NCBI GenBank assembly: GCA_029262675.1
Contig: JAJCYW010000010.1
Span: 1 to 64,000 of the forward strand
Source: Chloroflexota bacterium
GTDB taxonomy: Bacteria; Chloroflexota; Dehalococcoidia; DSTF01; RBG-16-68-14
Reading direction: 5' to 3'
Length of the DNA: 64,000 bases
Shown here piece after piece: positions 1-9,407 of the stretch. The notes under the pieces are model-generated. The model saw only the letters and a program-made list of their open reading frames with translations. It ran no database searches and was not told where the DNA came from. The translations under genes were made by a program, and so were the position numbers. Numbering within the stretch: position 1 is the first letter of the stretch; each line of letters begins with the position of its first letter.

Positions 1-1
1 T

Positions 2-3000
2 AGCGTCTACACGGCGCACCAGACCGACGCCGGCCCCGTCCTGAAGGTCACCGTCAACTCGGTGGGCAACACCGACGACGGCGGCTGCGGCGGCGCACCC
101 AACGCCGGCTCCGGCGACTGCACGTTGCATGAGGCAATCGATGTGGTCAACGAAGGCAAGGCCGACGAGATCAACTTCCATAAGACCGTCTTCTCCAAGG
201 CGTCGCCGGGAGTGATCCAGATCGACCAGGGCGACTTTGTCGAGTACGACGGCGGCAACTGCCTGCCGCCAATCGAGCGTGATGTGATCATTGATTCGTC
301 GAACACCGGCGTCATCCTGGACGGCGACGCCGACGACGACCTGATCGCCATCGACTGCTCGGACATCACATCTGTGGATCCTACTTTCGATGACGCCAAC
401 CGTGAAGGTGTGATTCAGGTCGACGCCAGCCACAACGGCTTCGACTTCACCCTCATCGGTGGCAAGAACTTCATCATCCGGGAGTTCGATGGTGAGACGG
501 ACGGCATCCACCTCAGTGGCTGCTTCGACGACTGCGACGACGCTGACTACTACAGCTTCGGCGACGTCACGATCAACGGCTACATCTTCGACGACGGCGA
601 CGCCGGCGAAGATGACGAACTAGACAGTGAAGACGGTATCGACATCGACGAGACGTGGAACGTCTTCAACGTCAACATCGATAATGTCGACATCATTGCG
701 GACGACGACGGCATCGAAATCTCGACGAACGACAACTTCCCCGACGACGTCAAGATGAGCGACAACCTCGTCAACGTCACTGGCAGCCGCATCATTGGTG
801 AAGACGATGAAGATGGCGGCGGTGACGGCGTTGAGATATCTTTTGAGTGCTCCGACGCGGACGGCTGCTCGGTCAATGGCAAGATCACGGCCAACGTCAG
901 CGACAACGATTCCATCACCTCCTTTGGTGGTGACGCGGTCGACATCGAGTTTGCGGATGACGGCGATGACGGCACGCTCGGCGGCGCCGCCATGAACGTC
1001 ATGGTCAATAGCAACCGCAAGCTGCACGGCGGCGACGGCGGCGGCGACAACGCGGTCGAGATCGACATCGATTCGGACGGCGGCGACGTCAACTCCGGTT
1101 CGGTCGAGATCGACGTGCAGGTGAACGGCAACGGCTTAATGGACTCCGAGGGCGACGACGCGGTCGAGATCGATATCGAAGCCTGCTGCCCGGGTAGCCA
1201 CAGCACCAGCACCGTTCAGGTCAACGACAACGACGACATGATCGGTGACGAGGACGGCGTAGACATCGAGGTTGACCTCGGCTGCGGCGACGGCAACGAC
1301 AGCACCGTCAACGTCAACGGCAACGGCAGCATCGAGGGCCAGGGCAACGGCGGCGGCGACGGCGTCGAGGTCGACGTCGACGTCGGCGAGATCGCCACGG
1401 GCTGCCCGGACGCAGGCCCGGACGTGGAGTCTGACGACGGCCACAGCCTGATTACGGTCAACGACAACGAGCGCATCGACGGCGGCGACAGCCAGGGCGT
1501 CGACATCAACGCGGACGTCGGCTCCGATGACGGCTCCGGCGACGACAACACCAACATTATTGAGGTGAACGGCAACGGCCGCATCGACGGCGAGGACGAA
1601 GGTGTCGAGATTGATGCCGACGCCGGCGCCCAGACCGGCGACGACGCCGACGAGAACACGATTCTCATTACAGTCGCAAACAACGATGACATCACGGGCA
1701 ACGACGACGAAGGTGTCGACATCAGCGCCGACAGTGGCGTCGAGTCCGGCCCGAACAGCCTGCCGGGCGGTGACGGCACCGACGGCGACGAGAACAGTTC
1801 GACGGTTAACATCCTCGACAACGGCAACATCGAGGGTGGCGACGATGACGGTATCGAGATCGACATCCAGGCCGGTGGCGGCAACGTCAGCAGCCGCGCC
1901 AACGCCAACGAGGTCAACATCACCGGCAACGGCGAGATCATTGGTCGCGAGGACTCCGCCGGAGACGGCATCGATGTCGACTTCGAGGTCTGCTGTGACG
2001 AGGCGAACACGAACACGCTGCTGATCGCAGAGAACGGCGACATCATCGGCCGCAACGACGATGGCATCAACCTAGACTTCTGCTGTAGCACCAACATCGT
2101 GACGATTCTGAACAACCAGACGATCCGCGGTAACGGCGGCGACGGAATCGACTACGACGTCGACTTCTGGAGCGACAACCTCGCCAACGGCAGCAGCGAC
2201 CCCTGCCCGCAGGAGTGTGGTGTCTTCAGTTCGATCAACTTCCTGCTGATTGAGGGCAACAACATCTTCAACAGCGAAGAGAACGGCATCCAGATCTGCT
2301 GCGGCGCGTTCCAGTACCCGACAGACGCCGGGCGAGACGACACGCCGGCAGGCAAGAGCATCATCCAGAACAACCAGATCCACCACAACCGCGACCACGG
2401 CATCCTGATCAATAGTTCGTCAGGCCTGAACATCCAGTACAACGACATCTACGAAAACGGCGACGACCCGGGTCTGGATGGCGGTATCGAGATCGACAGC
2501 GAAAGCATTCCGGACTTCGTCCAGGGCAACGTCGTAGTCCAGGCCGTCATCGACGACATCGGGGCGAACCAGAACCGCATCAGCCAGAACAACATCTGGG
2601 ACAACGTCGGCATGGGCATCGAGCTGCTCGGCGACACGAACGCGGACGCCGACGGCGACCACGACATCGGTTGCGTCTTCTTCGCATCCATCGCGTCCCC
2701 GAACGACTGCCTGCCGTTCCCGAAGATCACGACGCAGTTTGGCGACAAGCTGGTAGGTACCGCCTGCTCGCTCTGCCTCGTCGAGGTCTTCTGGGTCGAC
2801 GAGGACCCGGCGGACCAACTCCCGCTGGCCGTACGCCAGCACGGTGAGGCCCGCACATTCTTCGATGACAAGACGGTCGCGGTTAGCGGCCTGGCGGACG
2901 TTGACGGCGACTGGTCGGTAGACATGCCGTGTGACCTCGGTCCGGGCGCGTTTACGGCCACGGCCACGGACAAACTGAAGAATACGTCCGAGTTCGCGGC

Positions 3001-3331
3001 GAACTTCGTGACGCTGGGCACGGGTTCCTGCGCCACACCGACGCCGCTAGCTACCGACACGCCGACCCCGGCGCCTGCGACGGACACCCCGGTGCCGCCG
3101 ACAGACACGCCGGTGCCAGCAAAGGTCTGTGGTGACATCAACAGCGACGGAGACGTCAACAGCATCGACGCCTCGCTGGTCTTCCAGTACAAGGCAGGAT
3201 TCCTGACGACACTGCCGAACGAGTCAAGCGCGGACGTCAACAACGACGGAGCGATCACCAGTGTCGATGGCGCGCTCATCCTTCAGGTAGGCGCGGGCTT
3301 CATCGATGGCAGTGCCTTGACCTGCCCATAG
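2..3331 (+). CDS. Secreted acidic beta-helix (CSLREA-type) protein with C-terminal dockerin; 5' end outside window
   Basis: The reading frame is open from base 2, so the true start lies upstream. The copy at 61718 suggests that about 33 residues, including the signal peptide, are missing. 1,109 residues are visible. Near residue 40 is [11 protein letters not shown], a variant of the CSLREA motif found at the N-terminus of secreted beta-helix proteins. The body is a long series of irregular repeats of the form VNGNGxIxGxDDGVEID, extremely rich in Asp, Gly and Asn, as expected for a calcium-rich right-handed beta-helix. Vicinal cysteine pairs recur (EACCPG, EVCCDE, DFCCST, QICCGA). A Thr-Pro linker (about residues 1013-1040) leads to a type I dockerin (about 1044-1105) with two Ca-binding loops, DINSDGDVNSID and DVNNDGAITSVD. 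It is probably exported and docked to a cohesin such as the next gene product. Ligand and biological role are unknown. Confidence 0.9.
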   Translation, partial: SVYTAHQTDAGPVLKVTVNSVGNTDDGGCGGAPNAGSGDCTLHEAIDVVNEGKADEINFHKTVFSKASPGVIQIDQGDFVEYDGGNCLPPIERDVIIDSSNTGVILDGDADDDLIAIDCSDITSVDPTFDDANREGVIQVDASHNGFDFTLIGGKNFIIREFDGETDGIHLSGCFDDCDDADYYSFGDVTINGYIFDDGDAGEDDELDSEDGIDIDETWNVFNVNIDNVDIIADDDGIEISTNDNFPDDVKMSDNLVNVTGSRIIGEDDEDGGGDGVEISFECSDADGCSVNGKITANVSDNDSITSFGGDAVDIEFADDGDDGTLGGAAMNVMVNSNRKLHGGDGGGDNAVEIDIDSDGGDVNSGSVEIDVQVNGNGLMDSEGDDAVEIDIEACCPGSHSTSTVQVNDNDDMIGDEDGVDIEVDLGCGDGNDSTVNVNGNGSIEGQGNGGGDGVEVDVDVGEIATGCPDAGPDVESDDGHSLITVNDNERIDGGDSQGVDINADVGSDDGSGDDNTNIIEVNGNGRIDGEDEGVEIDADAGAQTGDDADENTILITVANNDDITGNDDEGVDISADSGVESGPNSLPGGDGTDGDENSSTVNILDNGNIEGGDDDGIEIDIQAGGGNVSSRANANEVNITGNGEIIGREDSAGDGIDVDFEVCCDEANTNTLLIAENGDIIGRNDDGINLDFCCSTNIVTILNNQTIRGNGGDGIDYDVDFWSDNLANGSSDPCPQECGVFSSINFLLIEGNNIFNSEENGIQICCGAFQYPTDAGRDDTPAGKSIIQNNQIHHNRDHGILINSSSGLNIQYNDIYENGDDPGLDGGIEIDSESIPDFVQGNVVVQAVIDDIGANQNRISQNNIWDNVGMGIELLGDTNADADGDHDIGCVFFASIASPNDCLPFPKITTQFGDKLVGTACSLCLVEVFWVDEDPADQLPLAVRQHGEARTFFDDKTVAVSGLADVDGDWSVDMPCDLGPGAFTATATDKLKNTSEFAANFVTLGTGSCATPTPLATDTPTPAPATDTPVPPTDTPVPAKVCGDINSDGDVNSIDASLVFQYKAGFLTTLPNESSADVNNDGAITSVDGALILQVGAGFIDGSALTCP

Positions 3332-3374
3332 GCAGGTGCGGGGTAGCTAGAGGAGCTACGCGCGAAGGCGCGCG
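3320..3374 (+). promoter_or_regulatory. Cluster of three short hairpins between dockerin and cohesin genes
   Basis: Three consecutive inverted repeats lie in the 82-base gap and over the stop codon: ACCTGCC/GGCAGGT (3320-3337, loop CATA), GTAGCT/AGCTAC (3343-3359) and CGCGC/GCGCG (3359-3372). None is followed by a T-run, so they are more likely RNA-stability or partial attenuation elements within one transcript than a full terminator. The cohesin gene begins 40 bases further on with its own purine-rich ribosome binding site. Function is inferred only. Confidence 0.4.
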
Positions 3375-3413
3375 GAGAAAACGAAGAGCACGTAAGGAAA
3401 GGAAGAACCGGTA

Positions 3414-4064
3414 ATGAAGGGAATCAAGGGACTAAGGTTCGGAATGCTAGGAGCGGCGGCCATAGCTGTCGCAGTCATCGGCGGTCTGCTTATCGCCGGC
3501 ACCGCGGCCGCCCAAGGTGGCGCGACGCTAACAGTCAGCGACGGCTCGGCAGCGCCGGGCGAGGAAGGCGACGTGAGCCTGGACGCCGGCTCTGTGGGCG
3601 ACCCGGGCTTGGGCGCCTGGACCGTCGACATCGCCTACGACACCAGCGTGATTACCGCCGTGGACTGCTCGGCTGAGCAGGGCGGCGTCTGCAACGCTGA
3701 GTTCGCGGCCGATATGGTCCGCATCACCGGCGCGAGCGCCGGCGGCCTTGACGGCGACACGACCCTTGGCGGCGTCACGTTTGAGTGTGGCGCAGACGCA
3801 GGGTCCAGCGATTTGACGCTGACCGTCAACGTCTTCGCGGACGCCACCATCGGCGACCCGCAGGACATCGACCCCACGATTGTCAACGGCACGTTCGAGT
3901 GTGAGGCGGCAGCGCCTGACCCGACCGTCGTCGTCGACGGTCCGGTTGTCGGTACCGGCCTCGGCGCGGACAGCGGTAGCAGCTTCGGCTGGCTAGTCGC
4001 TCTGTTCGCAGTCGTGGGTACGGCCGGCCTGGTCGTTGGCTTCGGCGCACAGCGCAGCCGCTAG
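3414..4064 (+). CDS. Membrane-anchored cohesin-like protein
   Basis: 216 residues. An N-terminal signal segment (about 10-32, ending GTAAAQ) is followed by one cohesin-like beta-sandwich of about 130 residues. Hallmarks are PGLGAWTVDIAYDTSVITA, matching the Y-D-x-x-x-L/I strand typical of cohesins, then VRITGASAGG and a glycine-led LGGVTFEC strand. After a short linker a hydrophobic segment (about 188-210) with a basic tail (AQRSR) anchors the protein, so the module faces outward. Just before that segment is PVVGTGLG, a motif echoed in the cohesin at 8475 and the BNR protein at 20427. It sits directly behind a dockerin-bearing gene and may be its receptor. The start ATG has an AAGGAAAGGAAG ribosome binding region. 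The cohesin assignment is from fold-typical motifs; partner choice is inference. Confidence 0.82.
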   Translation: MKGIKGLRFGMLGAAAIAVAVIGGLLIAGTAAAQGGATLTVSDGSAAPGEEGDVSLDAGSVGDPGLGAWTVDIAYDTSVITAVDCSAEQGGVCNAEFAADMVRITGASAGGLDGDTTLGGVTFECGADAGSSDLTLTVNVFADATIGDPQDIDPTIVNGTFECEAAAPDPTVVVDGPVVGTGLGADSGSSFGWLVALFAVVGTAGLVVGFGAQRSR

Positions 4065-4110
4065 TCAAGAAACCGTAGCATAGGCTACGCGTAACACAGG
4101 TTACAGCGAA

Positions 4111-4132
4111 GGTCCCCCAGCAATGGGGGGCC
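4111..4132 (+). terminator. Rho-independent-type stem-loop after first cohesin gene
   Basis: GGTCCCCC pairs with GGGGGGCC (one G-T wobble) around the loop AGCAAT, 46 bases after the stop codon, followed by TTCG rather than a long T-run. Two similar GC hairpins followed by TTCGTT or TTTA close the other genes of this cluster, supporting a terminator. Confidence 0.7.
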
Positions 4133-4207
4133 TTCGTGCGTCCGTCGCGTGTCTATCGCGCGACCATCGCCCTGTCTGGGCAACGGCGCGCAGACCCTTT
4201 TCGAAGC

Positions 4208-4242
4208 GTAGGGAATACCATCTACCGAGAGTAGGGATAACC
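4208..4242 (+). repeat. Pair of 12-base direct repeats upstream of second beta-helix gene
   Basis: GTAGGGAATACC at 4208 and GTAGGGATAACC at 4231 are 23 bases apart, about two helical turns, which fits tandem binding of one regulator. They lie about 150 bases upstream of the candidate promoter. No regulator can be named. Confidence 0.4.
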
Positions 4243-4387
4243 CGTAGATCAAGCATTGGGCGGCCTTCGGAGGACGAAATTCACTAGATACGAATCGCAT
4301 CTGGCGGACGGGCCCGGTGAACCGGCGCGATTGCGCCATTCCGCTTGACTGATCAGGCGCGTATACCGATTTGGACACCTGGGGAGT

Positions 4388-4449
4388 TTGACACAAGGCA
4401 TGACGTTGCCCACAATGAGTGTTGAATTGGTAAAGCGCACAGGTAGTAT
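4388..4449 (+). promoter_or_regulatory. Candidate promoter region for second beta-helix gene
   Basis: Two overlapping sigma70-like options: TTGACA (4388) - 17 bases - CACAAT (4411), and TTGAAT (4422) - 16 bases - TAGTAT (4444). Either would give a leader of roughly 55 to 90 bases before the GTG start at 4508. Apart from this, the terminator and the direct repeats, nothing else is recognised in the 4065-4507 gap. Confidence 0.45.
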
Positions 4450-4507
4450 CCGTTGCAGACAGGCAGCGCGTCCCGCGTAGCCTACATACTCACGGAGGAG
4501 GCTAAAA

Positions 4508-7500
4508 GTGAAGATGATAGGAAGTCAGAGCGGGAGCGCCCTGCGCACCCAAGCGCTACGAGTAACGCTGCTGGCCGTCATGGCCGTCTTCGCCTTTGGG
4601 CTGCTGGCCATCCTGGCCAACAATGCAGGGGCGGTCACGGTCACCGTAACCGTCAACAGCACCGACAACACGGATGACACGTCATGCGACCCGCTGACGG
4701 TTTCAACCGACTGCACCCTGCATGAGGCGATCGACGACGCCAACAACGGCGGCGCCGACATCATCAAGTTCGACCCCGGCATCTTCAACTCGGGGACGAT
4801 CGACCTCTCCAGCGGAGCGGGAGCGCTTCCGGAGATTAAGGTCGAAATCAGTATCGACTTCAGCAACACCAGCGTCGTCCTTGACGGCAACGACGATGCT
4901 GGCGTCGATTGGGGCCTGAAGGTCAACGCGAGCCACAACGGCTTCGACTTCGAGATCAAGGGCGCCAGCGACTTCCTCATCAGGGAGATCGACAACGGCG
5001 TCAGCGCCGGCGACGGCATCTTCGTCTGCGGCGAGGTCGCCCCTGGTGATGGCTCCTGTGACGACTTCAACCTCGGGACAGTGTCCATCAATGATGTCAC
5101 CATCGAAGACGTGAGGGACGACGGTATCCGCATCGAGGGCACCAACCTGCTCGATATTTCCGTCACAGGCAGCGACATCGATACCGTCACCGGCTTTGGA
5201 GACGACGCTATCGCAATGATTGCGCACGGCGACCAGCTCTTCGTGACACCGCTGATCATCGACACCGGCATCAGCGTGAGCGGCAACACCATCAACGGCG
5301 ACAGCGATGGCGTCAGCATCGACATCTGCGATGTCACCCCCTGCGACCTGGCCAGCGACGTCGCGGTCAGCGTCAGCGACAACGGCAACATCACCGCCGA
5401 CGGTTGCGACGCCGTCTACATCGATCTCAGAATCGAAGACGCCGCGCCGCTCAGCACGGTCACCTACGACATCAACAACAACGGCAACATTACTGCCGCC
5501 TCTAGCGCCTGTGACGGCATCGACGCCAACATCGATATCGATGACGGCGTCGCCGCCGCAAACACCATGATCACGGCCACCGTCAACGTCATCGGCAACG
5601 GCAACATCTCTGCTCTCGAAAGCGCCGACGACGCCGTTGAGCTCGACGAGCTCGACATCTGCTGCGGCACCAGCTCCAGCACCGTGATGGTCACCGTCAA
5701 GGACAACGGCGATATCACGGGCGAAAGAGACGGCGTCGACGTCGAGGTCGAGGTGGGCGAGGGCAGCAGCAATTCGAGCATCATCAAGGTCATGGACAAC
5801 GGCAACATCCATGGCGAAGAAGAGAACGGCGTCGACATCGAGAGCGATGCCGGCACGCAGTTCAGCGATGGCATTGACTCCAACAACAACCGCAGCGAGG
5901 TCACCATCAGCGGCAACGGCAACATCACCGGCGAATGGGAGGCCGTCGACGTCTGGAGTATGGCGGGCATCGATTACACCACCGCCAGCAGCGACGAGAC
6001 GGCGAACGGCAACACCAGCATCGTCACCGTTGGCGGCAGCAGCCCGGCCGACGGCAACGGCCACATCAGCAGCGTCGACGACGAGGGCGTCTACATCAAC
6101 AGCGAGGCCGGCAACCGGACCTGCTGCACGTCTACCGGGGACGTTGGCAACAACAACACCAGCACTGTCACCGTCGGCAACAACGGTGACATCACCGGCT
6201 CCACTGATGCCGGCAGTGAGGACGACGAGGGTATCGCCGTATTCAGCGATGCCGGCATCGAAGACGGGGGCACGGCGGACTTCAACAAGAGCACCGTCAC
6301 CGTCAGTGACAACGGCGACATCACCGGCCACGGCAGCTCCAGCGACGAGGGTGTAGACATCGATACCTTCGCCGGGGCCGAGGACGACGGCGGCGCCGAC
6401 AACAACACCAGCACGGTCACCGTCAGCGACAACGGCCACATCCGCGGCCTGCCCGGCGACGGCGACGACGGCGGTGATGGCGTCGAGGTAACCGCTAACG
6501 CCGGCGTCCCCGACGACACCGGTGACGGCGACGAGAACGCCAGCACGATCACCGTCAGCGGCAACGCCAGTATCTCCAGCACCAGCGACAACGCAGTCTA
6601 TCTGGACGCCGAAGTCGGCGGTAGCACGGCAGGCAGCGAGGACAACAGCAGCGTCATCAGCGTCACCGGCAACGGCGACATGACTTCAACCGACGGCGAT
6701 GCTGTCGAAATCGACACCACGCTCTGCTGTGACGCGGCCAACACGAATATGGTGACCGTCAGCGACAACACCGGCGACATCGCCGCAATCGACACCACGG
6801 GGGGCGCTAGGGACGGCATCGACATCGGTCTCTCCAGCACGGTCAACACCGTTGACATCAAGGACAACGCCGGCACCATCACGGGCGACGGCCCTGGCGG
6901 GGACGGCATCCATATCACGATGACGGACGACCCGGATAACGACGCCACCGTGACCATCAGCGGCAACACGGTCTCGAACAGCGAGGACGACGGCATCGAC
7001 ATCTGCTGCGGCGACTTCAGCGGCAGCCAGATCACCGACAACGTCATCAGCGACAACGGCGACGCCGGCGTCGTCCTCGGCGACGGCCCGGACGACACGG
7101 ATGGCGTCAAGATCGGTCCCGCCAACACCATCTCTGGCAACGGCGGGCCGAGCGGCATCGATATCCTCGACGCCGGCTCCGATGGGAACACCATCACCCA
7201 GAACAGCATCTTCGATAACACGGACCTCGGCATCGACTTGGGCGCGGACGGCGTCACCCTGAATGACGCCTTTGACGCGGACGCCGGCCCGAACCAGGAA
7301 CTCAACTTCCCGGTGATCATCGGGATCTTCACCAAGAAGCTGGCCGGAACGGCGCCCCCGGGCTCCACGGTGGAGATCTTCGAGGCGGACAACACACCGC
7401 CGGACCAGGACAACCATGGTGAGGGCAGGACGTTCATCGTGGACGGCATAGCTGATGCAGGCGGAAACTTCACTATCGGCCTCCCCTGTGGCTTGACAGC

Positions 7501-8128
7501 GGGCATCTTCTTGACCGCCACCGCCACGGACACGTCTGGCAACACCTCAGAGTTCTCAATGAACTTCGGGCCGCTGCTAGTGCCCAACCCGTGCCCGACG
7601 GCAACGGCGACGGGCACGCTGACTCCAACACCGACGGACACGCCGACGAACACGCCGACGGGAACGCCGCCAACCGCGACGAGCACGCCGACGAATACGC
7701 CGACGCACACGCCGACGGACACGCCAACGGACACGCCGACGGACACGCCGACGGGGACACTGACGCCGACGACTACGCCGACGATTACGCCGACGGCGAC
7801 GCCGGTTGCCGCGACGGCCACGCCGGTACCTGCGACGAGCACACTGGTTCCGGCGACGGCGACGAACACGCCGGTGCCCGCGACGAACACACCGACGAAC
7901 ACGCCCATCATCCCGGCGACGCCGGGGAACACGTATGGTGACGTGAACAAGGACGGTCAGGTCAACGCCATCGACTCGCAGTTGATCCTGCAGGCGGAGG
8001 CGGGCTTCATCACGCTGGCGCATCCGAAGAACGCGGATGTGAACCGGAACGACGTGGTGAACAGCGTAGACTCGTCCCTGATCCAGCAGTTCATTGCACG
8101 TCTGATACCGAGCCTGCCGACAGCCTAA
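4508..8128 (+). CDS. Secreted acidic beta-helix (CSLREA-type) protein with C-terminal dockerin
   Basis: 1,206 residues. The start is GTG at 4508, preceded by GGAGGAG at 7 bases. A signal peptide (about 18-40) is followed by [20 protein letters not shown], a CSLREA-like motif. The body consists of repeats such as VSDNGDITG and VDIDTFAG with recurrent CC pairs (DICCGT, TLCCDA, DICCGD), indicating a calcium-binding right-handed beta-helix. At about 1000-1070 is a module also present in the 1-3331 protein ([15 protein letters not shown]). A Thr-Pro linker of about 115 residues then leads to the dockerin (about 1144-1206), with loops [12 protein letters not shown] and [12 protein letters not shown]. 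The second loop has Asn for Asp at position 5 and Asp for Gly at position 6, so its calcium binding may be weaker. It is clearly paralogous to, but more diverged from, the genes at 2 and 61718. It is probably surface-attached through a cohesin. Confidence 0.9.
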   Translation: MKMIGSQSGSALRTQALRVTLLAVMAVFAFGLLAILANNAGAVTVTVTVNSTDNTDDTSCDPLTVSTDCTLHEAIDDANNGGADIIKFDPGIFNSGTIDLSSGAGALPEIKVEISIDFSNTSVVLDGNDDAGVDWGLKVNASHNGFDFEIKGASDFLIREIDNGVSAGDGIFVCGEVAPGDGSCDDFNLGTVSINDVTIEDVRDDGIRIEGTNLLDISVTGSDIDTVTGFGDDAIAMIAHGDQLFVTPLIIDTGISVSGNTINGDSDGVSIDICDVTPCDLASDVAVSVSDNGNITADGCDAVYIDLRIEDAAPLSTVTYDINNNGNITAASSACDGIDANIDIDDGVAAANTMITATVNVIGNGNISALESADDAVELDELDICCGTSSSTVMVTVKDNGDITGERDGVDVEVEVGEGSSNSSIIKVMDNGNIHGEEENGVDIESDAGTQFSDGIDSNNNRSEVTISGNGNITGEWEAVDVWSMAGIDYTTASSDETANGNTSIVTVGGSSPADGNGHISSVDDEGVYINSEAGNRTCCTSTGDVGNNNTSTVTVGNNGDITGSTDAGSEDDEGIAVFSDAGIEDGGTADFNKSTVTVSDNGDITGHGSSSDEGVDIDTFAGAEDDGGADNNTSTVTVSDNGHIRGLPGDGDDGGDGVEVTANAGVPDDTGDGDENASTITVSGNASISSTSDNAVYLDAEVGGSTAGSEDNSSVISVTGNGDMTSTDGDAVEIDTTLCCDAANTNMVTVSDNTGDIAAIDTTGGARDGIDIGLSSTVNTVDIKDNAGTITGDGPGGDGIHITMTDDPDNDATVTISGNTVSNSEDDGIDICCGDFSGSQITDNVISDNGDAGVVLGDGPDDTDGVKIGPANTISGNGGPSGIDILDAGSDGNTITQNSIFDNTDLGIDLGADGVTLNDAFDADAGPNQELNFPVIIGIFTKKLAGTAPPGSTVEIFEADNTPPDQDNHGEGRTFIVDGIADAGGNFTIGLPCGLTAGIFLTATATDTSGNTSEFSMNFGPLLVPNPCPTATATGTLTPTPTDTPTNTPTGTPPTATSTPTNTPTHTPTDTPTDTPTDTPTGTLTPTTTPTITPTATPVAATATPVPATSTLVPATATNTPVPATNTPTNTPIIPATPGNTYGDVNKDGQVNAIDSQLILQAEAGFITLAHPKNADVNRNDVVNSVDSSLIQQFIARLIPSLPTA
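7612..7920 (+). repeat. ACGCCGACG-type low-complexity repeat coding a Thr-Pro linker
   Basis: An imperfect reiteration of ACGCCGACG/ACGCCGACGGAC encodes [11 protein letters not shown]. The in-frame structure shows it is a coding linker between beta-helix and dockerin, not a CRISPR or independent satellite. Length variation by slippage is likely. Confidence 0.85.
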
Positions 8129-8152
8129 CGGCTCGGTACGCACCAAACGCAC

Positions 8153-8185
8153 AACGGAGGCCCCCACAAGGTGGGGGCCTCCGTT
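8153..8185 (+). terminator. Strong rho-independent terminator
   Basis: A perfect 15-base-pair stem (8153-8167 with 8171-8185) containing GGAGGCCCCCAC, three-base loop AAG, followed by CGTTCTCC. It begins 25 bases after the dockerin gene stop, so the cohesin gene at 8475 is expected to have its own promoter. Confidence 0.9.
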
Positions 8186-8308
8186 CGTTCTCCGCGCAGC
8201 CGGTCGGCGGTTCGTAGGGGACCGTAACGGCGCGGGGCCGCCTTCTATTCTCCACCGTGGCCACGCGGCAGCAACGATCACGTAAGGCTTCCCCCTGACC
8301 TCGTGCGC

Positions 8309-8388
8309 CCCTACCCAAAATAGGGGTTTCACCTATGCGGCCCCTAGGGAGTTCCCTTATAGGGGAAGCATCCTATCCTCCGTACGAT
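8309..8388 (+). promoter_or_regulatory. Bipartite promoter/operator element upstream of second cohesin gene
   Basis: GTTCCCTTATAG (8351-8362), then exactly 19 bases, then GTACGAT (8382-8388), whose TACGAT is a plausible -10 box. The same two blocks with identical 19-base spacing occur on the minus strand at 19193-19156. Within the first block TTCCC-N6-GGGAA is an inverted repeat. CCCCTA-N7-TAGGGG (from 8309) and CCCTAGGG lie just upstream. The region fits an operator plus promoter for the gene at 8475. Confidence 0.5.
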
Positions 8389-8474
8389 TCGTTCATAGCC
8401 AACAGGGCGCTCCGGCAGGCCTGCGACATGGAAGGGTCCCGGAAGTGCATACAAGGAAGTGAGGTTGGTTGCAG

Positions 8475-9320
8475 ATGAACGAACGCACCACACTGGCCAC
8501 GCGCGCCATCGCGGCGGTAGCGGTCGCACTTGCCGTATGCGCCGGCATTCTGGTCACCAACGTCTCCGCGCAGCAGGCGTCCGTGAGCGTCGGCTCCAGC
8601 AGCGCCGCGGTTGGCGGTGAAGCGAGCGTCACGGCCACGGCGCTGGGCATCACGGCCCCCGGGCTCGGCGCCTGGACGCTCGACATTACGTACGACACCG
8701 CGCTGCTGACGGCGCTCGCCTGCATTCCAGAACAGGGCGGCGTCTGCAACCCGATGTTCGACTCGAACGTCGTCCGCATCACGGGCGCCAGCGCGTCCGG
8801 TATCGAGGGCGACAATTCGTTAGGGTCGATCACGTTCCGCTGTGACGCTGCGGGCACGAGCGCTCTGGACCTAGCGATTGTACTCATCGTAGACGCCACG
8901 ATCGGCGACCCGCAGTTCATCACCGCCACCGCCTCGGATGGCAGCATCGAGTGCGGCGCCGCGACCCCGGTGCCGCCGACTGCGACACCGCTGGCCAGCG
9001 GGGACGGCACGTTCGATTGCTCGGACTTCACCAACCAGGAGACGGCCCAGGTCATTCTGGAGGCCGACCCGACGGACCCGAACAACCTGGACCCGGATGT
9101 GGACGGCGTGGCCTGTGAGGAGCTGCCTCCGCGCGGCACAGCGCCCGTCGACGGCTTCCCGACGGTCGGTACTGGCGGAGACGCCGATCCCAGCACTGGA
9201 CGCATGGTGCGCTGGCTAACGGCGGCCCTCGCGGGCGTCAGCCTGGCCGGCCTGGCATCGATCGCCGTGCTGTGGACGCGCGCGACGCGGCCCGTCGGCG
9301 AGCGCATCTTCCGCCGCTAG
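8475..9320 (+). CDS. Membrane-anchored cohesin-like protein with excalibur-type calcium domain
   Basis: 281 residues. ATG at 8475 is favoured (AAGGAAGTGAGG ends 10 bases upstream); an in-frame TTG lies at 8469. A signal peptide ending VSAQQ is followed by a cohesin-like module with APGLGAWTLDITYDTALLTA, EQGGVCNP and VRITGASASG, closely related to the cohesin at 3414. After a short Pro/Thr linker comes an excalibur-like segment, DCSDFTNQETAQ ... LDPDVDGVACE, a small calcium-binding module known from extracellular proteins. Then come FPTVGTGG, a membrane segment (about 243-264) and a basic tail. It has its own promoter-like element and is flanked by terminators, so it can be made independently of the dockerin gene before it. 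Partner specificity is unknown. Confidence 0.82.
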   Translation: MNERTTLATRAIAAVAVALAVCAGILVTNVSAQQASVSVGSSSAAVGGEASVTATALGITAPGLGAWTLDITYDTALLTALACIPEQGGVCNPMFDSNVVRITGASASGIEGDNSLGSITFRCDAAGTSALDLAIVLIVDATIGDPQFITATASDGSIECGAATPVPPTATPLASGDGTFDCSDFTNQETAQVILEADPTDPNNLDPDVDGVACEELPPRGTAPVDGFPTVGTGGDADPSTGRMVRWLTAALAGVSLAGLASIAVLWTRATRPVGERIFRR

Positions 9321-9380
9321 CGATAGCGAGGTGCGGTAGCCGCCCGGCGGCATCTCGCACTGAATAGTTCAAGGGGAAGG

Positions 9381-9406
9381 GGCCTCCCGGATTCGTCCGG
9401 GGGGCC
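9381..9406. terminator. Terminator between convergent genes
   Basis: GGCCTCCCGGA and TCCGGGGGGCC form an 11-base-pair stem with one G-T wobble around loop TTCG, followed by TTTA. It lies between the cohesin gene (plus) and the hydrolase gene (minus, stop at 9408) and could serve both directions. Confidence 0.8.
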
Positions 9407-9407
9407 T

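Noticed and set aside
4703..6439. A 578-codon minus-strand open frame opposite the second beta-helix gene, and similar long antisense frames at 580-2115 and 62186-63921
   Set aside because: These arise because the repetitive GAC/GGC/AAC codon pattern lacks stops on the other strand. The products are Val/Asp- or Ser/Pro-rich without domains, and the plus-strand frames have signal peptides, repeats and dockerins.
7612..7920. Regular ACGCCGACG repeats as a possible CRISPR or minisatellite
   Set aside because: The unit is too short, there are no spacers, and the frame stays open encoding a Thr-Pro linker between two known modules.
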